Source: an uncultured Dietzia sp. (lineage in GTDB: Bacteria; Actinomycetota; Actinomycetes; Mycobacteriales; Mycobacteriaceae). From it: DNA of 10,499 nucleotides. The DNA is taken from the NCBI GenBank assembly GCA_946570335.1, contig CAMNYG010000025.1, forward strand, positions 1 to 10,499, in the 5' to 3' direction. Position 1 is the first letter of the stretch; each line of letters opens with the position of its first letter. The notes under the pieces were generated by a model. The model worked only from the letters and a program-made list of their open reading frames with translations, was not told the DNA's origin and did not search any database. The position numbers and the translations under genes were made by a program. Of the stretch, positions 1 through 9,287 are shown piece by piece.

Positions 1-495
1 CTCGGGTGCTCCGGCGGCGAGCACGGGTCCGGCCGGGGTGCCCGGCTCCGCGGTCCCCGGGGCGAGCACGATGATGCCGCTGTGGTCAGTGCCGATCCCG
101 AGCTCGGAGGCCGAGCAGATCATGCCCTCACTGGGCTTGCCGTAGGTGGTGCGCGCGCCGATCTCGAACCCGCCCGGCAGGACGGTCCCCGGCAGCGCCA
201 CCACGACGAGGTCGCCCTCGGCGAAGTTGCGGGCGCCACACACGATCTGCTGTGGCTCCTCGTTCCCGACGTCCACCAAACAGAATCGGATCGGCTTCTT
301 GAAACCCTCGAGCTCGGAGATGCTGCTCACGCGGCCGATGGTGAGCGGCCCGGTGATCTCCGGGAGCGTCTCGGGCTCCCCCTCCACCTCGAGGCCGACG
401 CGCACGAACGCGGCGTCGAGTTCGGCCGGGGTCACCGACCAGCCGTCGTTGGCCCGCTGCAGGATCTCGGTCAGCCAGGACTGCGCAATACGCAC
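1..495 (-). CDS. pheT: Phenylalanyl-tRNA synthetase beta subunit, N-terminal part (runs off the left edge)
   Basis: Beta subunit of the cytoplasmic heterotetrameric (alpha2beta2) enzyme that charges tRNA-Phe. Only the first 165 codons are in the window. The protein begins (M/V)RIAQSWLTEIL, the usual PheT N-terminus. Residues of about 40-150 form the EMAP-II/OB-like tRNA-binding domain, with the recognisable stretches QQIVCGARNF, LPGGFEI and SEGMICSASELG. The GTG at 493-495 is chosen because translation from it starts with the conserved RIAQSWL, and a purine-rich GAAGGA (plus-strand TCCTTC, 503-508) lies 7 nt upstream. It follows pheS by 111 nt on the same strand, so the two are probably co-transcribed. 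The reading frame is intact to the edge. The B3/B4 editing and anticodon-binding domains lie outside the window. Confidence 0.96.
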   Translation of the reverse strand, partial: MRIAQSWLTEILQRANDGWSVTPAELDAAFVRVGLEVEGEPETLPEITGPLTIGRVSSISELEGFKKPIRFCLVDVGNEEPQQIVCGARNFAEGDLVVVALPGTVLPGGFEIGARTTYGKPSEGMICSASELGIGTDHSGIIVLAPGTAEPGTPAGPVLAAGAPE

Positions 496-606
496 TGTGG
501 GGTCCTTCGTAGTTCTCGGTGATGGGGTGGGCTCGGGCGGTGGGGCGCGGGGCGGGATGTCGGGTCGGGCCCGTGGGCGGCGACCGCCGCGGTGGGTGTC
601 TGCTGA

Positions 607-1863
<1,257 letters not shown>

Positions 1864-1865
1864 TC

Positions 1866-2858
1866 ATGACACTCAGGTCACACACGACGAGGGGGACGAG
1901 GCTGCTCGCCGGCGCCGCCGCCCTGATGATGGCGCTGGCCGGTTGCAGCAGCGGGACCACCGATGAGGAGGCGGGTGCCAACACCGCCCCAGCCTCCGAG
2001 GGCCAGTGGCCGCGCACGTTCACCAACGCCGACGGCTCCACCACCACCATCGAGGCCCAGCCCGAGCGGATCGTCTCCACTGTGTCCGTCACCGGCACAT
2101 TGCTGTCGATCGACGCCCCGGTCGTGGGTAGTGGCGCAGGCGGTAACGGCGAGTTCTTCGGCCAGTGGGCCGACATCGCCGAGGAACAGGACGTGGAGAC
2201 GCTCTGGAGCGCCGGATCGGTGGACCTCGAGGCCCTCATCGGCGTCGAACCGGATCTCATCGTCACTTCCGCCAGCGGGGCAGACTCGCTGACAGACAAC
2301 CTCGGTGACCTCCAGGACATCGCCCCGACCATCGTCGTGGACAACGCCGGCCAGACCTGGCAGGAACTCGCTGAGGACCTGGGCGAGGCCACCGGACTCG
2401 AGAGCGAGGCCGAGGAGTCCGTCAGAGAATTCGACGCCTACGTGGCCGACGCAGCGGGCAAGATCACCGTTCCCGAGGGCACCGCCAACATCATCTCCTA
2501 CAACGGACCAGGCGAGAACAACCCGATCGCCCGTGCCGGTTCCGCCCAGGCCGGGATCCTCACCGAGCTCGGCTTCGAGATCGAAGACCCCCCGGTCGAG
2601 TGGCACACCCAGCCTCAGGACCGCGAGGACTTCGTGTGGGCCACCTACGAGAACCTCACCGAACTCACCGCCAACACCACCTTCATCCTGACGAAGAACA
2701 ACGAGGGGGCCCGGGCCTTCGCCGAAGACCCGGTTCTTGCGAACCTGCCGTCGGTCGAGAACGACTCCGTGTACGGACTCGGGGAGAACTCCTTCCGGAT
2801 CGACAAGTTCAGCGCCACCGAGATCGTCGACGGCGTGGTGGAGAACTTCGGCGGGTGA
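1866..2858 (+). CDS. fepB: Ferric-siderophore ABC transporter, substrate-binding lipoprotein (FepB-like)
   Basis: 330-aa extracytoplasmic binding protein of the ferric-siderophore type (periplasmic-binding-protein family, helical-backbone class III). A positively charged start (R4-R12) is followed by a hydrophobic stretch and the lipobox L24-A25-G26-C27, so it should be lipid-anchored at Cys27 on the outer face of the membrane. The binding fold begins near 66 with QPERIVSTVSVTGTLLSID and has the family's LEALIGVEPDLIVTS (121-135) and a long linker helix (about 165-198) joining the lobes. The C-terminus VDGVVENFGG is full length. It delivers substrate to the two permeases encoded next; its stop overlaps the permease GTG start (GTGA, 2855-2858). 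The catecholate preference is inferred from the FepDGC/Fes-like partners, not from this protein alone, so the symbol is by context. Confidence 0.9.
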   Translation: MTLRSHTTRGTRLLAGAAALMMALAGCSSGTTDEEAGANTAPASEGQWPRTFTNADGSTTTIEAQPERIVSTVSVTGTLLSIDAPVVGSGAGGNGEFFGQWADIAEEQDVETLWSAGSVDLEALIGVEPDLIVTSASGADSLTDNLGDLQDIAPTIVVDNAGQTWQELAEDLGEATGLESEAEESVREFDAYVADAAGKITVPEGTANIISYNGPGENNPIARAGSAQAGILTELGFEIEDPPVEWHTQPQDREDFVWATYENLTELTANTTFILTKNNEGARAFAEDPVLANLPSVENDSVYGLGENSFRIDKFSATEIVDGVVENFGG

Positions 2859-3889
2859 TCACCGCACCCCCACTGACGACGAGTCCGGGCAGCCATCGCA
2901 CGCGGCGTCTGCCCGGACTCGTGGCGATGGCACTGCTCATCGTCGCCACGACCGTGCTCAGCATCGTCGTGGGCACCCGCGACATCTCCCTTGAGACGAT
3001 CTGGCAGGCGCTCACCGCTTTCGACCCCACCAACACCGAGCACCTGCTCATCCGTCAGTCCCGGATCCCGCGCGCGCTGAACGCCGTGGTCGTGGGACTC
3101 GCACTCGGAACCGCCGGAACGATCATGCAATCCCTGACCCGCAATCCGCTGGCCGAACCCGGTCTGCTCGGGATCAACTCCGGCGCCGCGGCCGCGATCG
3201 CCGTCGGAATCTCTTTGTTCGGGATCGTGAGCGTGACCGGGTATCTGGTGCTCGGCCTCATCGGTGCCGCCGCCGCCTCCGCTCTGGTCTTCCTCCTCGG
3301 AGGCGTCCGCAAGGGCACCAATCCGGTCCGGCTCGTCCTCTCCGGCGCGGCACTCACCGCCGTCCTGGCCTCCCTGACCCAGATCGTGCTGCTCAACAGC
3401 CCCGAGAACGTCTACGACCGCTACCGCCACTGGATGGTCGGCTCACTCGCCGGCCGCGGCACCGACGTCCTCGTAGCCGTGACCGCACTCGTCGCGGTGG
3501 GCCTGGTGATGGCCTACGCACTCTCCCGCTCACTGGACGTGGTGTCCCTTGGAGAGGACGCCGGACGCGCGCTCGGAGCCTCCCCGAACCGGGTGTGGGT
3601 GCTGGCAGGCCTCGTCGTCGTCCTCGCCGGGGCCGCCACCGCCGGTGCCGGACCAATCGTCTTCCTCGGGCTCGCCGCGCCCCACCTCGCGCGAATGATG
3701 GTCGGCGTGGACCACCGTTGGCTACTCCCCTACTCCGCCGCGATCGCATCGGTCATGATCACCGCCGCGGACGTCCTCGGTCGCGTCCTCGCACCACCGG
3801 CCGAGATCCCCGTGGGGATCATGGTCGCGATCATCGGCGGGCCCTTCTTCATCGCCCTCGTCAGGCGCAGGAAACTGGTACACCTATGA
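2855..3889 (+). CDS. fepD: Ferric-siderophore ABC transporter permease, FepD-like
   Basis: 344-aa membrane permease of the FecCD/BtuC family. From memory it lines up closely with E. coli FepD: RIPRALNAVVVGLALGTAGT and then SLTRNPLAEPGLLGINSGA (about 70-111). Several hydrophobic segments are visible (about 20-40, 75-93, 110-125, 129-149, 160-180, 203-223, 246-265, 290-312, 317-336), the family normally having ten helices. The cytoplasmic coupling loop that contacts the ATPase is SLGEDAGRALGA (231-242). FLGLAAPHLAR (270-280) and the C-terminal PPAEIPVGIMVAIIGGPFF are family hallmarks. The GTG at 2855 overlaps the previous TGA and gives a normal N-terminus; the open frame extends far upstream but out of register with the lipoprotein. 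A GTGGAG (2838-2843) may serve as ribosome site. It pairs with the next permease to form the channel. Confidence 0.93.
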   Translation: MITAPPLTTSPGSHRTRRLPGLVAMALLIVATTVLSIVVGTRDISLETIWQALTAFDPTNTEHLLIRQSRIPRALNAVVVGLALGTAGTIMQSLTRNPLAEPGLLGINSGAAAAIAVGISLFGIVSVTGYLVLGLIGAAAASALVFLLGGVRKGTNPVRLVLSGAALTAVLASLTQIVLLNSPENVYDRYRHWMVGSLAGRGTDVLVAVTALVAVGLVMAYALSRSLDVVSLGEDAGRALGASPNRVWVLAGLVVVLAGAATAGAGPIVFLGLAAPHLARMMVGVDHRWLLPYSAAIASVMITAADVLGRVLAPPAEIPVGIMVAIIGGPFFIALVRRRKLVHL

Positions 3890-5007
3890 TCCCTCCGCCC
3901 GCGAACCCCGCACATCAGCCTGGTCCGGCCCGCACGCCCGGCGCCGACGCGATCGCCGCCGCGCAGCCCACCGGCATGATCCTGCGCCTCGGTCCGATCA
4001 CGCTACGCACCTCCCCCCGCACCATCACTGTCACCGCCGGACTGATCGTGGCCGCCGTGGTCCTGGGCGCGGTGGGGATGACCGTGGGCTCGTCGTCCCT
4101 GCCGATCGGCGACGTGGTGGCCGCGCTGCTGAACGGGATAACCGGCGGTCCCGACCTCGGCAAGGCCTCCAAGATCGTGCTGGATATCCGCCTGCCCCGG
4201 GTGGTCACGACCGTCTTCGCCGGCGCCGCACTGGGACTGTCCGGCGCGGTGTTCCAGTCCGTGTCCCGCAACGCCCTCGGCTCGCCCGAGATCATCGGTT
4301 TCACCACCGGCGCCGCGACCGGCGCGATCATCCAGATCATCGTCTTTGACGCCGGTCCCGTGACCGTCGCGCTCGGCGCCGTGCTCGGCGGACTGGTCAC
4401 GGCCGTCGTGGTCTACCTGCTCTCGGTGAAGAACCGGATCACCGGCGGATATCGACTCATCCTGGTCGGCATCGGGGTCGGTGCGGTGCTGCAGGCGGTC
4501 AACAACCTTCTGCTGGTCACGGGTGATCTCGACTCCGCCATCACCGCGAATTTCTGGCTGTCCGGCTCGCTCGACGCCCGCGGGTGGGCGCACGCGCTGC
4601 CGGTGATGATCGGGGCGCTCGTGGCGATCCCGCTGCTGCACGCCCTCGGCCGACGCGCGACACTCATGGAGATGGGCGACGACACCGCCAGCCAGCTCGG
4701 GATTCGCGTCGAACGGACCAGACTGCAGCTCATCGCCGTAGCGGTTCTCCTTGCGGCGCTGGCCACCGCCACCGCCGGCCCCATCGCCTTCATCGCGCTC
4801 GCGGCCCCACAGTTGGCCACCCGACTCACCCGGGCACCGGGAATGCCGGTCTTCACCGCCGCGGTGACCGGCTCGACACTCCTCGTCGTGGCCGATCTGC
4901 TCGCACGATCGGTGCCCGTACTGGCCACCGCCCCAATCGGCCGGGTCACCGGCGTGGTGGGCGGGCTCTATCTGATCTGGCTCCTCACCCGGACGAAACA
5001 GGTGTGA
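3886..5007 (+). CDS. fepG: Ferric-siderophore ABC transporter permease, FepG-like
   Basis: 373-aa second permease of the FecCD family. From memory it resembles E. coli FepG in detail: RLPR (102-105), ALGLSGAVFQSVSRNALGSP (115-134), RLILVGIGVGAVLQA (190-204), and the ATPase-coupling loop MEMGDDTASQLGIRVERTRL (261-280) followed by ATATAGPIAFIALAAPQLA (293-311). Its ATG overlaps the preceding TGA (ATGA, 3886-3889). The first ~45 residues are proline/alanine-rich and precede the first membrane helix (about 48-66). They are longer than in FepG, so an internal ATG at 3976 is an alternative start, but it has no better ribosome site. It forms a heterodimeric channel with the FepD-like subunit. Confidence 0.93.
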   Translation: MIPPPANPAHQPGPARTPGADAIAAAQPTGMILRLGPITLRTSPRTITVTAGLIVAAVVLGAVGMTVGSSSLPIGDVVAALLNGITGGPDLGKASKIVLDIRLPRVVTTVFAGAALGLSGAVFQSVSRNALGSPEIIGFTTGAATGAIIQIIVFDAGPVTVALGAVLGGLVTAVVVYLLSVKNRITGGYRLILVGIGVGAVLQAVNNLLLVTGDLDSAITANFWLSGSLDARGWAHALPVMIGALVAIPLLHALGRRATLMEMGDDTASQLGIRVERTRLQLIAVAVLLAALATATAGPIAFIALAAPQLATRLTRAPGMPVFTAAVTGSTLLVVADLLARSVPVLATAPIGRVTGVVGGLYLIWLLTRTKQV

Positions 5008-5014
5008 ATCAACG

Positions 5015-5893
5015 ATGACAACCGAGAAGACACCCGTCGGGGACGTCCTGGACCGCACGGCGATCGAGGGCCGCCAACTGACCCTGTCTTATGACGACCG
5101 CCGGATCATCGAGGACCTCGACGTGCAGATCCCGCACGGCGAGATCACCGTGATCCTTGGTCCCAACGCCTGCGGCAAGTCCACCCTCCTTCGAGCACTG
5201 GCCCGTCTGCTCATCCCGCAGCACGGGGACGTCCTGTTGGGAGGCGAGGAGATCCGGAAGATGCCACCCAAGGCGCCCGCCCGCCGACTGGGGCTGCTGC
5301 CCCAGACGTCGACGGCACCGCCCGGGATCACCGTCGTTGACCTCATCGCGCGCGGCCGCTTCCCCCATCAACGGATGTTGAGCCAGTGGTCCGAGGCCGA
5401 TCAGCTCGCCGTGGCACGCGCTATGGAGGCGACCCGGACGACACCGCTGGCCGACCGGTTGGTCGAAGAGCTCTCCGGCGGTCAGCGGCAACGGGTGTGG
5501 ATTGCCATGGTGCTCGCGCAGAACACCCCCGTGATGCTGCTCGACGAACCCACCACCTACCTCGACATCTCGCATCAACTCGAGGTGATGGAGCTCGTCC
5601 GACACCTCAACCGGGACGAGGGGCGGACGGTGGCCCTCGTGCTCCACGACCTCAACCAGGCCTGCCGGTACGCCGACCACCTCATCGTGATGAGCGACGG
5701 TCGCATCGCCTCGCGAGGCCGACCCGACGAGGTCATGACCGAAAAGCTCCTGGCCGAGGTCTTCTCGCTGGAGGCCCGGGTGGTACCGGACCCGGTGTTC
5801 GGCTCACCGCTCGTCGTCCCGCTGCGCAGCCTGGAGACCTCCACGCCCTCACATCACGCCACCCCGGAAGCCCACAGTCTGGATCGCCCATGA
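5015..5893 (+). CDS. fepC: Ferric-siderophore ABC transporter ATP-binding protein, FepC-like
   Basis: 292-aa cytoplasmic ATPase driving uptake through the two permeases. All motifs are intact: Walker A GPNACGKST (49-57), Q-loop Gln97, signature LSGGQRQR (153-160), Walker B VMLLDEP (173-179), D-loop YLD (182-184) and switch His211 in VLHDLNQACRYADH. Resemblance to E. coli FepC extends to the DPVFGSPLVVPL near the C-terminus. The ATG at 5015 lies 7 nt after the permease stop, the only junction in this operon without an overlap, and lacks a clear Shine-Dalgarno (a weak AGGTG lies upstream). Walker A has Ala52 where FepC has Gly, a tolerated position. Confidence 0.95.
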   Translation: MTTEKTPVGDVLDRTAIEGRQLTLSYDDRRIIEDLDVQIPHGEITVILGPNACGKSTLLRALARLLIPQHGDVLLGGEEIRKMPPKAPARRLGLLPQTSTAPPGITVVDLIARGRFPHQRMLSQWSEADQLAVARAMEATRTTPLADRLVEELSGGQRQRVWIAMVLAQNTPVMLLDEPTTYLDISHQLEVMELVRHLNRDEGRTVALVLHDLNQACRYADHLIVMSDGRIASRGRPDEVMTEKLLAEVFSLEARVVPDPVFGSPLVVPLRSLETSTPSHHATPEAHSLDRP

Positions 5894-7152
5894 CGCCCTC
5901 GGGAAGTCTCCAGCCCACCTCTGCCGGTGTCCCGCGCACCCCGCCCGATATCTCAGGCGCCCCGGAACCCCGCCACGCCCACAGCCCGACGCTCGCCGAC
6001 GCGGCAGGCCGCCTCGCCCGGGGTGAGCTGACAGTCGACGAGTTCTGGCGGACGACCGGACTGCGGCGGCCGCTCGTGGAGCCCGACCCTGCGGATCCGT
6101 CCGCACGGATCGTCACCTTTCTCTGGCGCGACCCCGACGCAGAACATGTGTACGTCGGGGTGAACAAGGTGACCCACGGGCCCGAGCAGGGGGCGATGAC
6201 CCGACTCGCGGGAACCGACATCTGGTACCTGTCGGTGGTGCTCGACGCGCGATGGCGCGGGACCTACGGATTCGTACCGTTGGACGCCGACAGCTGGCGG
6301 GACCTCGTCGACACCGGGGCCCGCCCCGCGATTCGTCTGCTGCGGGAATCCACCGTGCCGGACCCCGGAAATCCGCTGGTCGAGCTGTCCCACCTCGGGG
6401 ATCCACTGTCAGTGGCCGAGCTCGACCTTGCACCCGCACAGCCCTGGCTCACCGCGCCCGGCGGGGCGGGACGGTCCGTGAGGCGTCCGCCCGAACCGGT
6501 CCAGGGGCCCGCGGATCGCACGTTGTGGGTCACCACTCCCCCGGACTACGGCGCCGAACACGCGCCGGATGCACCTGTACTGCTGGTCCTGGACGGAGAG
6601 GTCTGGCTCCGCCGAGGCCACGTCCTGGACTCGGTCGCCGCCCTCGCCGCGACCGGGCGCATCCGTCCACCCGTGGTGGTCCACGTCGACAACGGCCCGC
6701 CCGAGCGGCGCCTGACCGAGCTGTCCATCGATTCGGGGATGGCCGATGAGCTGGCGCTTGAGATCGTTCCGTGGCTCAGGTCGCGCCACCCGGTGAGCGC
6801 ACGGCCCACCGACGTGCTGGTCGTGGGCCAGAGCCTGGGAGGCCTGACCGCTCTCAAGACCCTCATCGATCATTCCCATACGGTCGGCGCAGCGATCGCC
6901 CAGTCCTCCTCGCTGTGGCAGGACGGCATGATCGAGCGACTCCGCGCGAGCGGTCCGGGTGAGCGTCGGCTCTGGCTGGAGGTGGGAACGCGGGAACCGG
7001 TCCTGATGGAGCCCCACCGCCGGTTGTACGACGAGCTGGCATCCGGACCGGTCGAGGTGGTGGCCTACGTGGAGTTCGAGGGCGGTCACGACGCGGCGTG
7101 CTGGAGGGGCGGTATCGGCGACGCGCTCGCCGTGCTCCTCGCGCACGACTGA
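5890..7152 (+). CDS. fes: Enterochelin/catecholate siderophore esterase (Fes family)
   Basis: 420-aa cytoplasmic esterase that would hydrolyse the ester backbone of an imported ferric tri-catecholate siderophore, lowering iron affinity so that iron can be released. There is no signal peptide. The N-terminal Fes domain (about 35-190) includes TFLWRDPDAEHVYV and the conserved DIWYLSVVLDARWRGTYGFVP. The alpha/beta-hydrolase domain (about 210-420) contains LLVLDGEVW (231-239), RRLTELSID, the nucleophile elbow GQSLGG with Ser315, LEVGTREPVLM (363-373), and EGGHDAACWRGG (397-408) carrying catalytic His400. These align with E. coli Fes from memory. The ATG at 5890 overlaps the ATPase stop (ATGA). 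The frame is open upstream to 5386, but that part is the ATPase gene read out of frame. The proline-rich first ~30 residues are probably disordered. It ends 13 bp before the convergent response-regulator gene. Confidence 0.94.
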   Translation: MTPSGSLQPTSAGVPRTPPDISGAPEPRHAHSPTLADAAGRLARGELTVDEFWRTTGLRRPLVEPDPADPSARIVTFLWRDPDAEHVYVGVNKVTHGPEQGAMTRLAGTDIWYLSVVLDARWRGTYGFVPLDADSWRDLVDTGARPAIRLLRESTVPDPGNPLVELSHLGDPLSVAELDLAPAQPWLTAPGGAGRSVRRPPEPVQGPADRTLWVTTPPDYGAEHAPDAPVLLVLDGEVWLRRGHVLDSVAALAATGRIRPPVVVHVDNGPPERRLTELSIDSGMADELALEIVPWLRSRHPVSARPTDVLVVGQSLGGLTALKTLIDHSHTVGAAIAQSSSLWQDGMIERLRASGPGERRLWLEVGTREPVLMEPHRRLYDELASGPVEVVAYVEFEGGHDAACWRGGIGDALAVLLAHD

Positions 7153-7165
7153 TCAGGAGCGAGGC

Positions 7166-7819
7166 TCAGACCACTCCGTTCTCGAAGGCGTACACAACCA
7201 CCTGAGCACGGTCACGCAGCCGGAGCTTCTGCAGGACCCGCCGTACATGGGTCTTGACGGTCTCCTCGGAGATGAACAGCACCTCGGCGATCTCCGCGTT
7301 GGACCGTCCGGTCGCGACCTGTTCGACGGTCTCCCGTTCCCGCGGTGTGAGGGAGGTGAGCTCAGCCGGTTCGCGGCGCGGTCGACGAACTCGTGCCACC
7401 GCGTCCTCGATCAGGCGACGGGTCACTGTGGGCGCCAGCAGGGCCTCGCCGGTGACGGCGACACGAACGGCCCGGAACAACTCCTCGGCGGGCGCGTCCT
7501 TGAGGAGGAACCCTGAGCATCCGATCCGCAGCGCCTCGTAGACGTAGTCGTCCAGATCGAACGTGGTGAGCATGATGATGCGCGGGGCCGGGTCGTTGCC
7601 GGAGTCGAGGACGCGCCTCGCGGCCTCCAGCCCGTCCATCTCCGGCATGCGGACGTCCATGAACACCACGTCGGGCCGGAGCGCGTCCACCTTCGCAACC
7701 GCCTCGGCACCGTCCGCGGCGTCCCCGATGACCGCTATGTCGGGTTGGGATCCGAGCAGCGCGGCGAAGCCCTGACGCACCATCGCCTGGTCATCAACAA
7801 TCAGCACCGAAATGGTCAC
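7166..7819 (-). CDS. Two-component response regulator, NarL/LuxR family
   Basis: 217-aa cytoplasmic DNA-binding regulator. The receiver domain (1-120) has acidic residues Asp9/Asp10, phospho-acceptor Asp55 in VVFMDVRMPEMDG, Thr85/Thr86 and Lys106 in GFLLKDAPAEEL. A linker (about 136-150) leads to a LuxR-type helix-turn-helix (156-211), LTPRERETVEQVATGRSNAEIAE and then SEETVKTHVRRVLQKLRLRDR. The GTG at 7817-7819 gives the canonical TISVLIVDDQAMVRQGF start. The frame is open far upstream only because it crosses the kinase gene out of register. It begins 5 nt after the kinase stop, so the two are co-transcribed and probably translationally coupled; the Shine-Dalgarno is weak. Its partner is the upstream kinase. 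Targets cannot be read from sequence; such regulators commonly control nearby transporters or envelope genes. Confidence 0.94.
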   Translation of the reverse strand: MTISVLIVDDQAMVRQGFAALLGSQPDIAVIGDAADGAEAVAKVDALRPDVVFMDVRMPEMDGLEAARRVLDSGNDPAPRIIMLTTFDLDDYVYEALRIGCSGFLLKDAPAEELFRAVRVAVTGEALLAPTVTRRLIEDAVARVRRPRREPAELTSLTPRERETVEQVATGRSNAEIAEVLFISEETVKTHVRRVLQKLRLRDRAQVVVYAFENGVV

Positions 7820-7824
7820 GGGAG

Positions 7825-9144
7825 TCAGCCTAGACCTGGCGAGGTCCGCTTCCCGGCCCTCGCCAAGCCACGCAGTGGAATTTCCGCGGTGACGGTGAAA
7901 CCTCCGTCGGAGGCGGGCAACGCGGAGAACGATCCGCCCACGGCGCGGACCCGGGCTGACATCCCGGTGATTCCCGTACCGCCGCCGGTGCCGGGCACGA
8001 CGAGGGTGCCCGGCACCGCCGGGCCGTTGTCCACCTCGAGGGTCGCCGTGGGTGGTATCCCCTTCTCCTCGACGGTGCTGACCGAGAGCGCGACGACGAC
8101 GAGCCCGCCCGGCGCATGGCGGGTGGCGTTGGCGAGCGACTCCTGGAGCACACGGTGCAGGACCACCCCGGCGGTCTCGTCGATCCGGTCGATCTCCCCG
8201 GTGAGCTGCCAGGTGATGTCGACGCCCGAACGGCGGGCGGCCAGGAGCGTGGGCTCGATCTGGTCGGCGCCGACCGGCTCCACGGACGGCTTCTCCGCAT
8301 CGGTGCGCAGCACCCCGAGAAGTCCCCGCACCTCGTCGAGCGCGGTGCGTGCGGTCTCGGCGATCGAGTCGAATTCTGCGTGGATCGCCGGGGTGACTCC
8401 CTGCAACCGGTACGGAGCCGACCGGGACTGCACCACGATCATGGACATCTGGTGGGCCACCACGTCGTGTAGGTCGCGCGCGAGGTGATTGCGTTCCTCG
8501 GCCAGCAGCCGCAACTCGGACTGCCGGCTGGTCCGCTCCGACTCGCGTGCCAGGCGCAGGTTCGAGTTCTCCAGTTGGCGGCGCGATGCCACCAGCCACC
8601 GCACGAGAAGCAACACCGACGAGAAGACCGCGACCCCGATCATCCAGCCCACGGACACCTCGACACCCGGGTTCAACGCCATCAGGAGGATGGTCACCCC
8701 GACAGCGAACGCGACCCGGACCGGTCGTTCGGCGAGGATCACCGCGGCCAGACACACGGCCAGCGCGAGATGGAACACGACAGGCCAGCCCAGAGCGAAT
8801 GCCGGCTCCGTCCGCAACGGCACGGACACCGCGCACGCAACGGCAACCACACACCATGCGAGGAAGGGCGCACGGCGCGCCGCCGCCACCGGGAGGGCCC
8901 CCAGCGCGGCGATGATCGGCACGAGCACCGTCCACGCCGAGTGGGTGATGAAGTAGGTGGGCCAGGCCACCGCGAAGAAGATGAGCGCGAGCGCGACGAG
9001 AGCGAGATCCCCCTCGTGAGTTCGCAGCGCGCCGACGAGGCGGGCGCGGCGATCCCGGGTGACGGCTTCCCGGGTGCGGGACCATGCGTGGTCGGGCCCG
9101 GCGGTGTCGGGCTCGGCGGGGAGCCTGTCCTCTTCTGATCGCAT
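7825..9144 (-). CDS. Two-component sensor histidine kinase, NarL-system type (HisKA_3)
   Basis: 439-aa membrane kinase. About six hydrophobic segments (roughly 46-64, 69-88, 94-110, 118-137, 142-158, 165-183) form an N-terminal sensor with short loops, suggesting that it senses a membrane-associated or hydrophobic signal rather than having a large outer domain. A coiled-coil-like linker (187-220) leads to the HisKA_3 dimerisation domain with phospho-acceptor His226 in ARDLHDVVAHQMS. The ATPase domain has Asn339 in LQESLANATRHA, DNGP (372-375) and the glycine-rich GTGGGTGITGM (385-395). ATG at 9142-9144 is preferred; a GTG two codons upstream is an alternative. A TACCGT hexamer 7 nt before the ATG suggests a leaderless or nearly leaderless mRNA. 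The organisation resembles corynebacterial heme-sensing kinases in general form, but the signal here is unknown. Confidence 0.93.
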   Translation of the reverse strand: MRSEEDRLPAEPDTAGPDHAWSRTREAVTRDRRARLVGALRTHEGDLALVALALIFFAVAWPTYFITHSAWTVLVPIIAALGALPVAAARRAPFLAWCVVAVACAVSVPLRTEPAFALGWPVVFHLALAVCLAAVILAERPVRVAFAVGVTILLMALNPGVEVSVGWMIGVAVFSSVLLLVRWLVASRRQLENSNLRLARESERTSRQSELRLLAEERNHLARDLHDVVAHQMSMIVVQSRSAPYRLQGVTPAIHAEFDSIAETARTALDEVRGLLGVLRTDAEKPSVEPVGADQIEPTLLAARRSGVDITWQLTGEIDRIDETAGVVLHRVLQESLANATRHAPGGLVVVALSVSTVEEKGIPPTATLEVDNGPAVPGTLVVPGTGGGTGITGMSARVRAVGGSFSALPASDGGFTVTAEIPLRGLARAGKRTSPGLG

Positions 9145-9151
9145 GGTCACA

Positions 9152-9157
9152 ACGGTA
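9152..9157 (-). promoter_or_regulatory. Candidate -10 box of the sensor kinase gene
   Basis: Minus-strand TACCGT fits the actinobacterial TAnnnT pattern and ends 7 nt before the kinase ATG, where no Shine-Dalgarno is present. This spacing fits a transcript starting at or next to the start codon. No recognisable -35 was found. Such hexamers are short, so chance occurrence is possible. Confidence 0.4.
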
Positions 9158-9281
9158 TGCCCGGCCGCCGTACCCGGACATCCCTCTGGGGAGTGACTTC
9201 GCCGTCCCCCGGGCGGGCTACCCCCCGCGAGTGACCCCGAGATCACCTTCGGCGGGGATCCGCCCGGCGGGTCAGCGTCCC

Positions 9282-9287
9282 TAATTT
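9282..9287 (+). promoter_or_regulatory. Candidate -10 box of the phospholipase gene
   Basis: TAATTT is a conspicuous AT-rich hexamer in a GC-rich spacer, fits TAnnnT and ends 7 nt before the ATG at 9295. No Shine-Dalgarno lies between them, so a leaderless transcript is likely. No good -35 is visible. The rest of the 150-bp divergent spacer (9145-9294) has only small inverted repeats, for example GGCGG/CCGCC at 9251-9264 and GTGA-N8-TCAC at 9231-9246. No iron box was seen. Confidence 0.5.

Noticed and set aside
497..606. Terminator between pheS and pheT
   Set aside because: Only a 5-bp inverted repeat without a T-run; the genes are normally co-transcribed and the spacer is short.
5386..5889. 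N-terminal extension of the esterase
   Set aside because: It is the ATPase gene read out of frame; the ATG at 5890 overlaps the ATPase stop and gives the normal Fes length.
8485..9138. 217-codon plus-strand frame opposite the kinase
   Set aside because: Antisense shadow with a His/Arg/Gln-rich product and no recognisable motif.
7820..9181. In-frame extension of the response regulator
   Set aside because: It reads the kinase gene in a wrong frame; the receiver domain begins right at the GTG at 7819.
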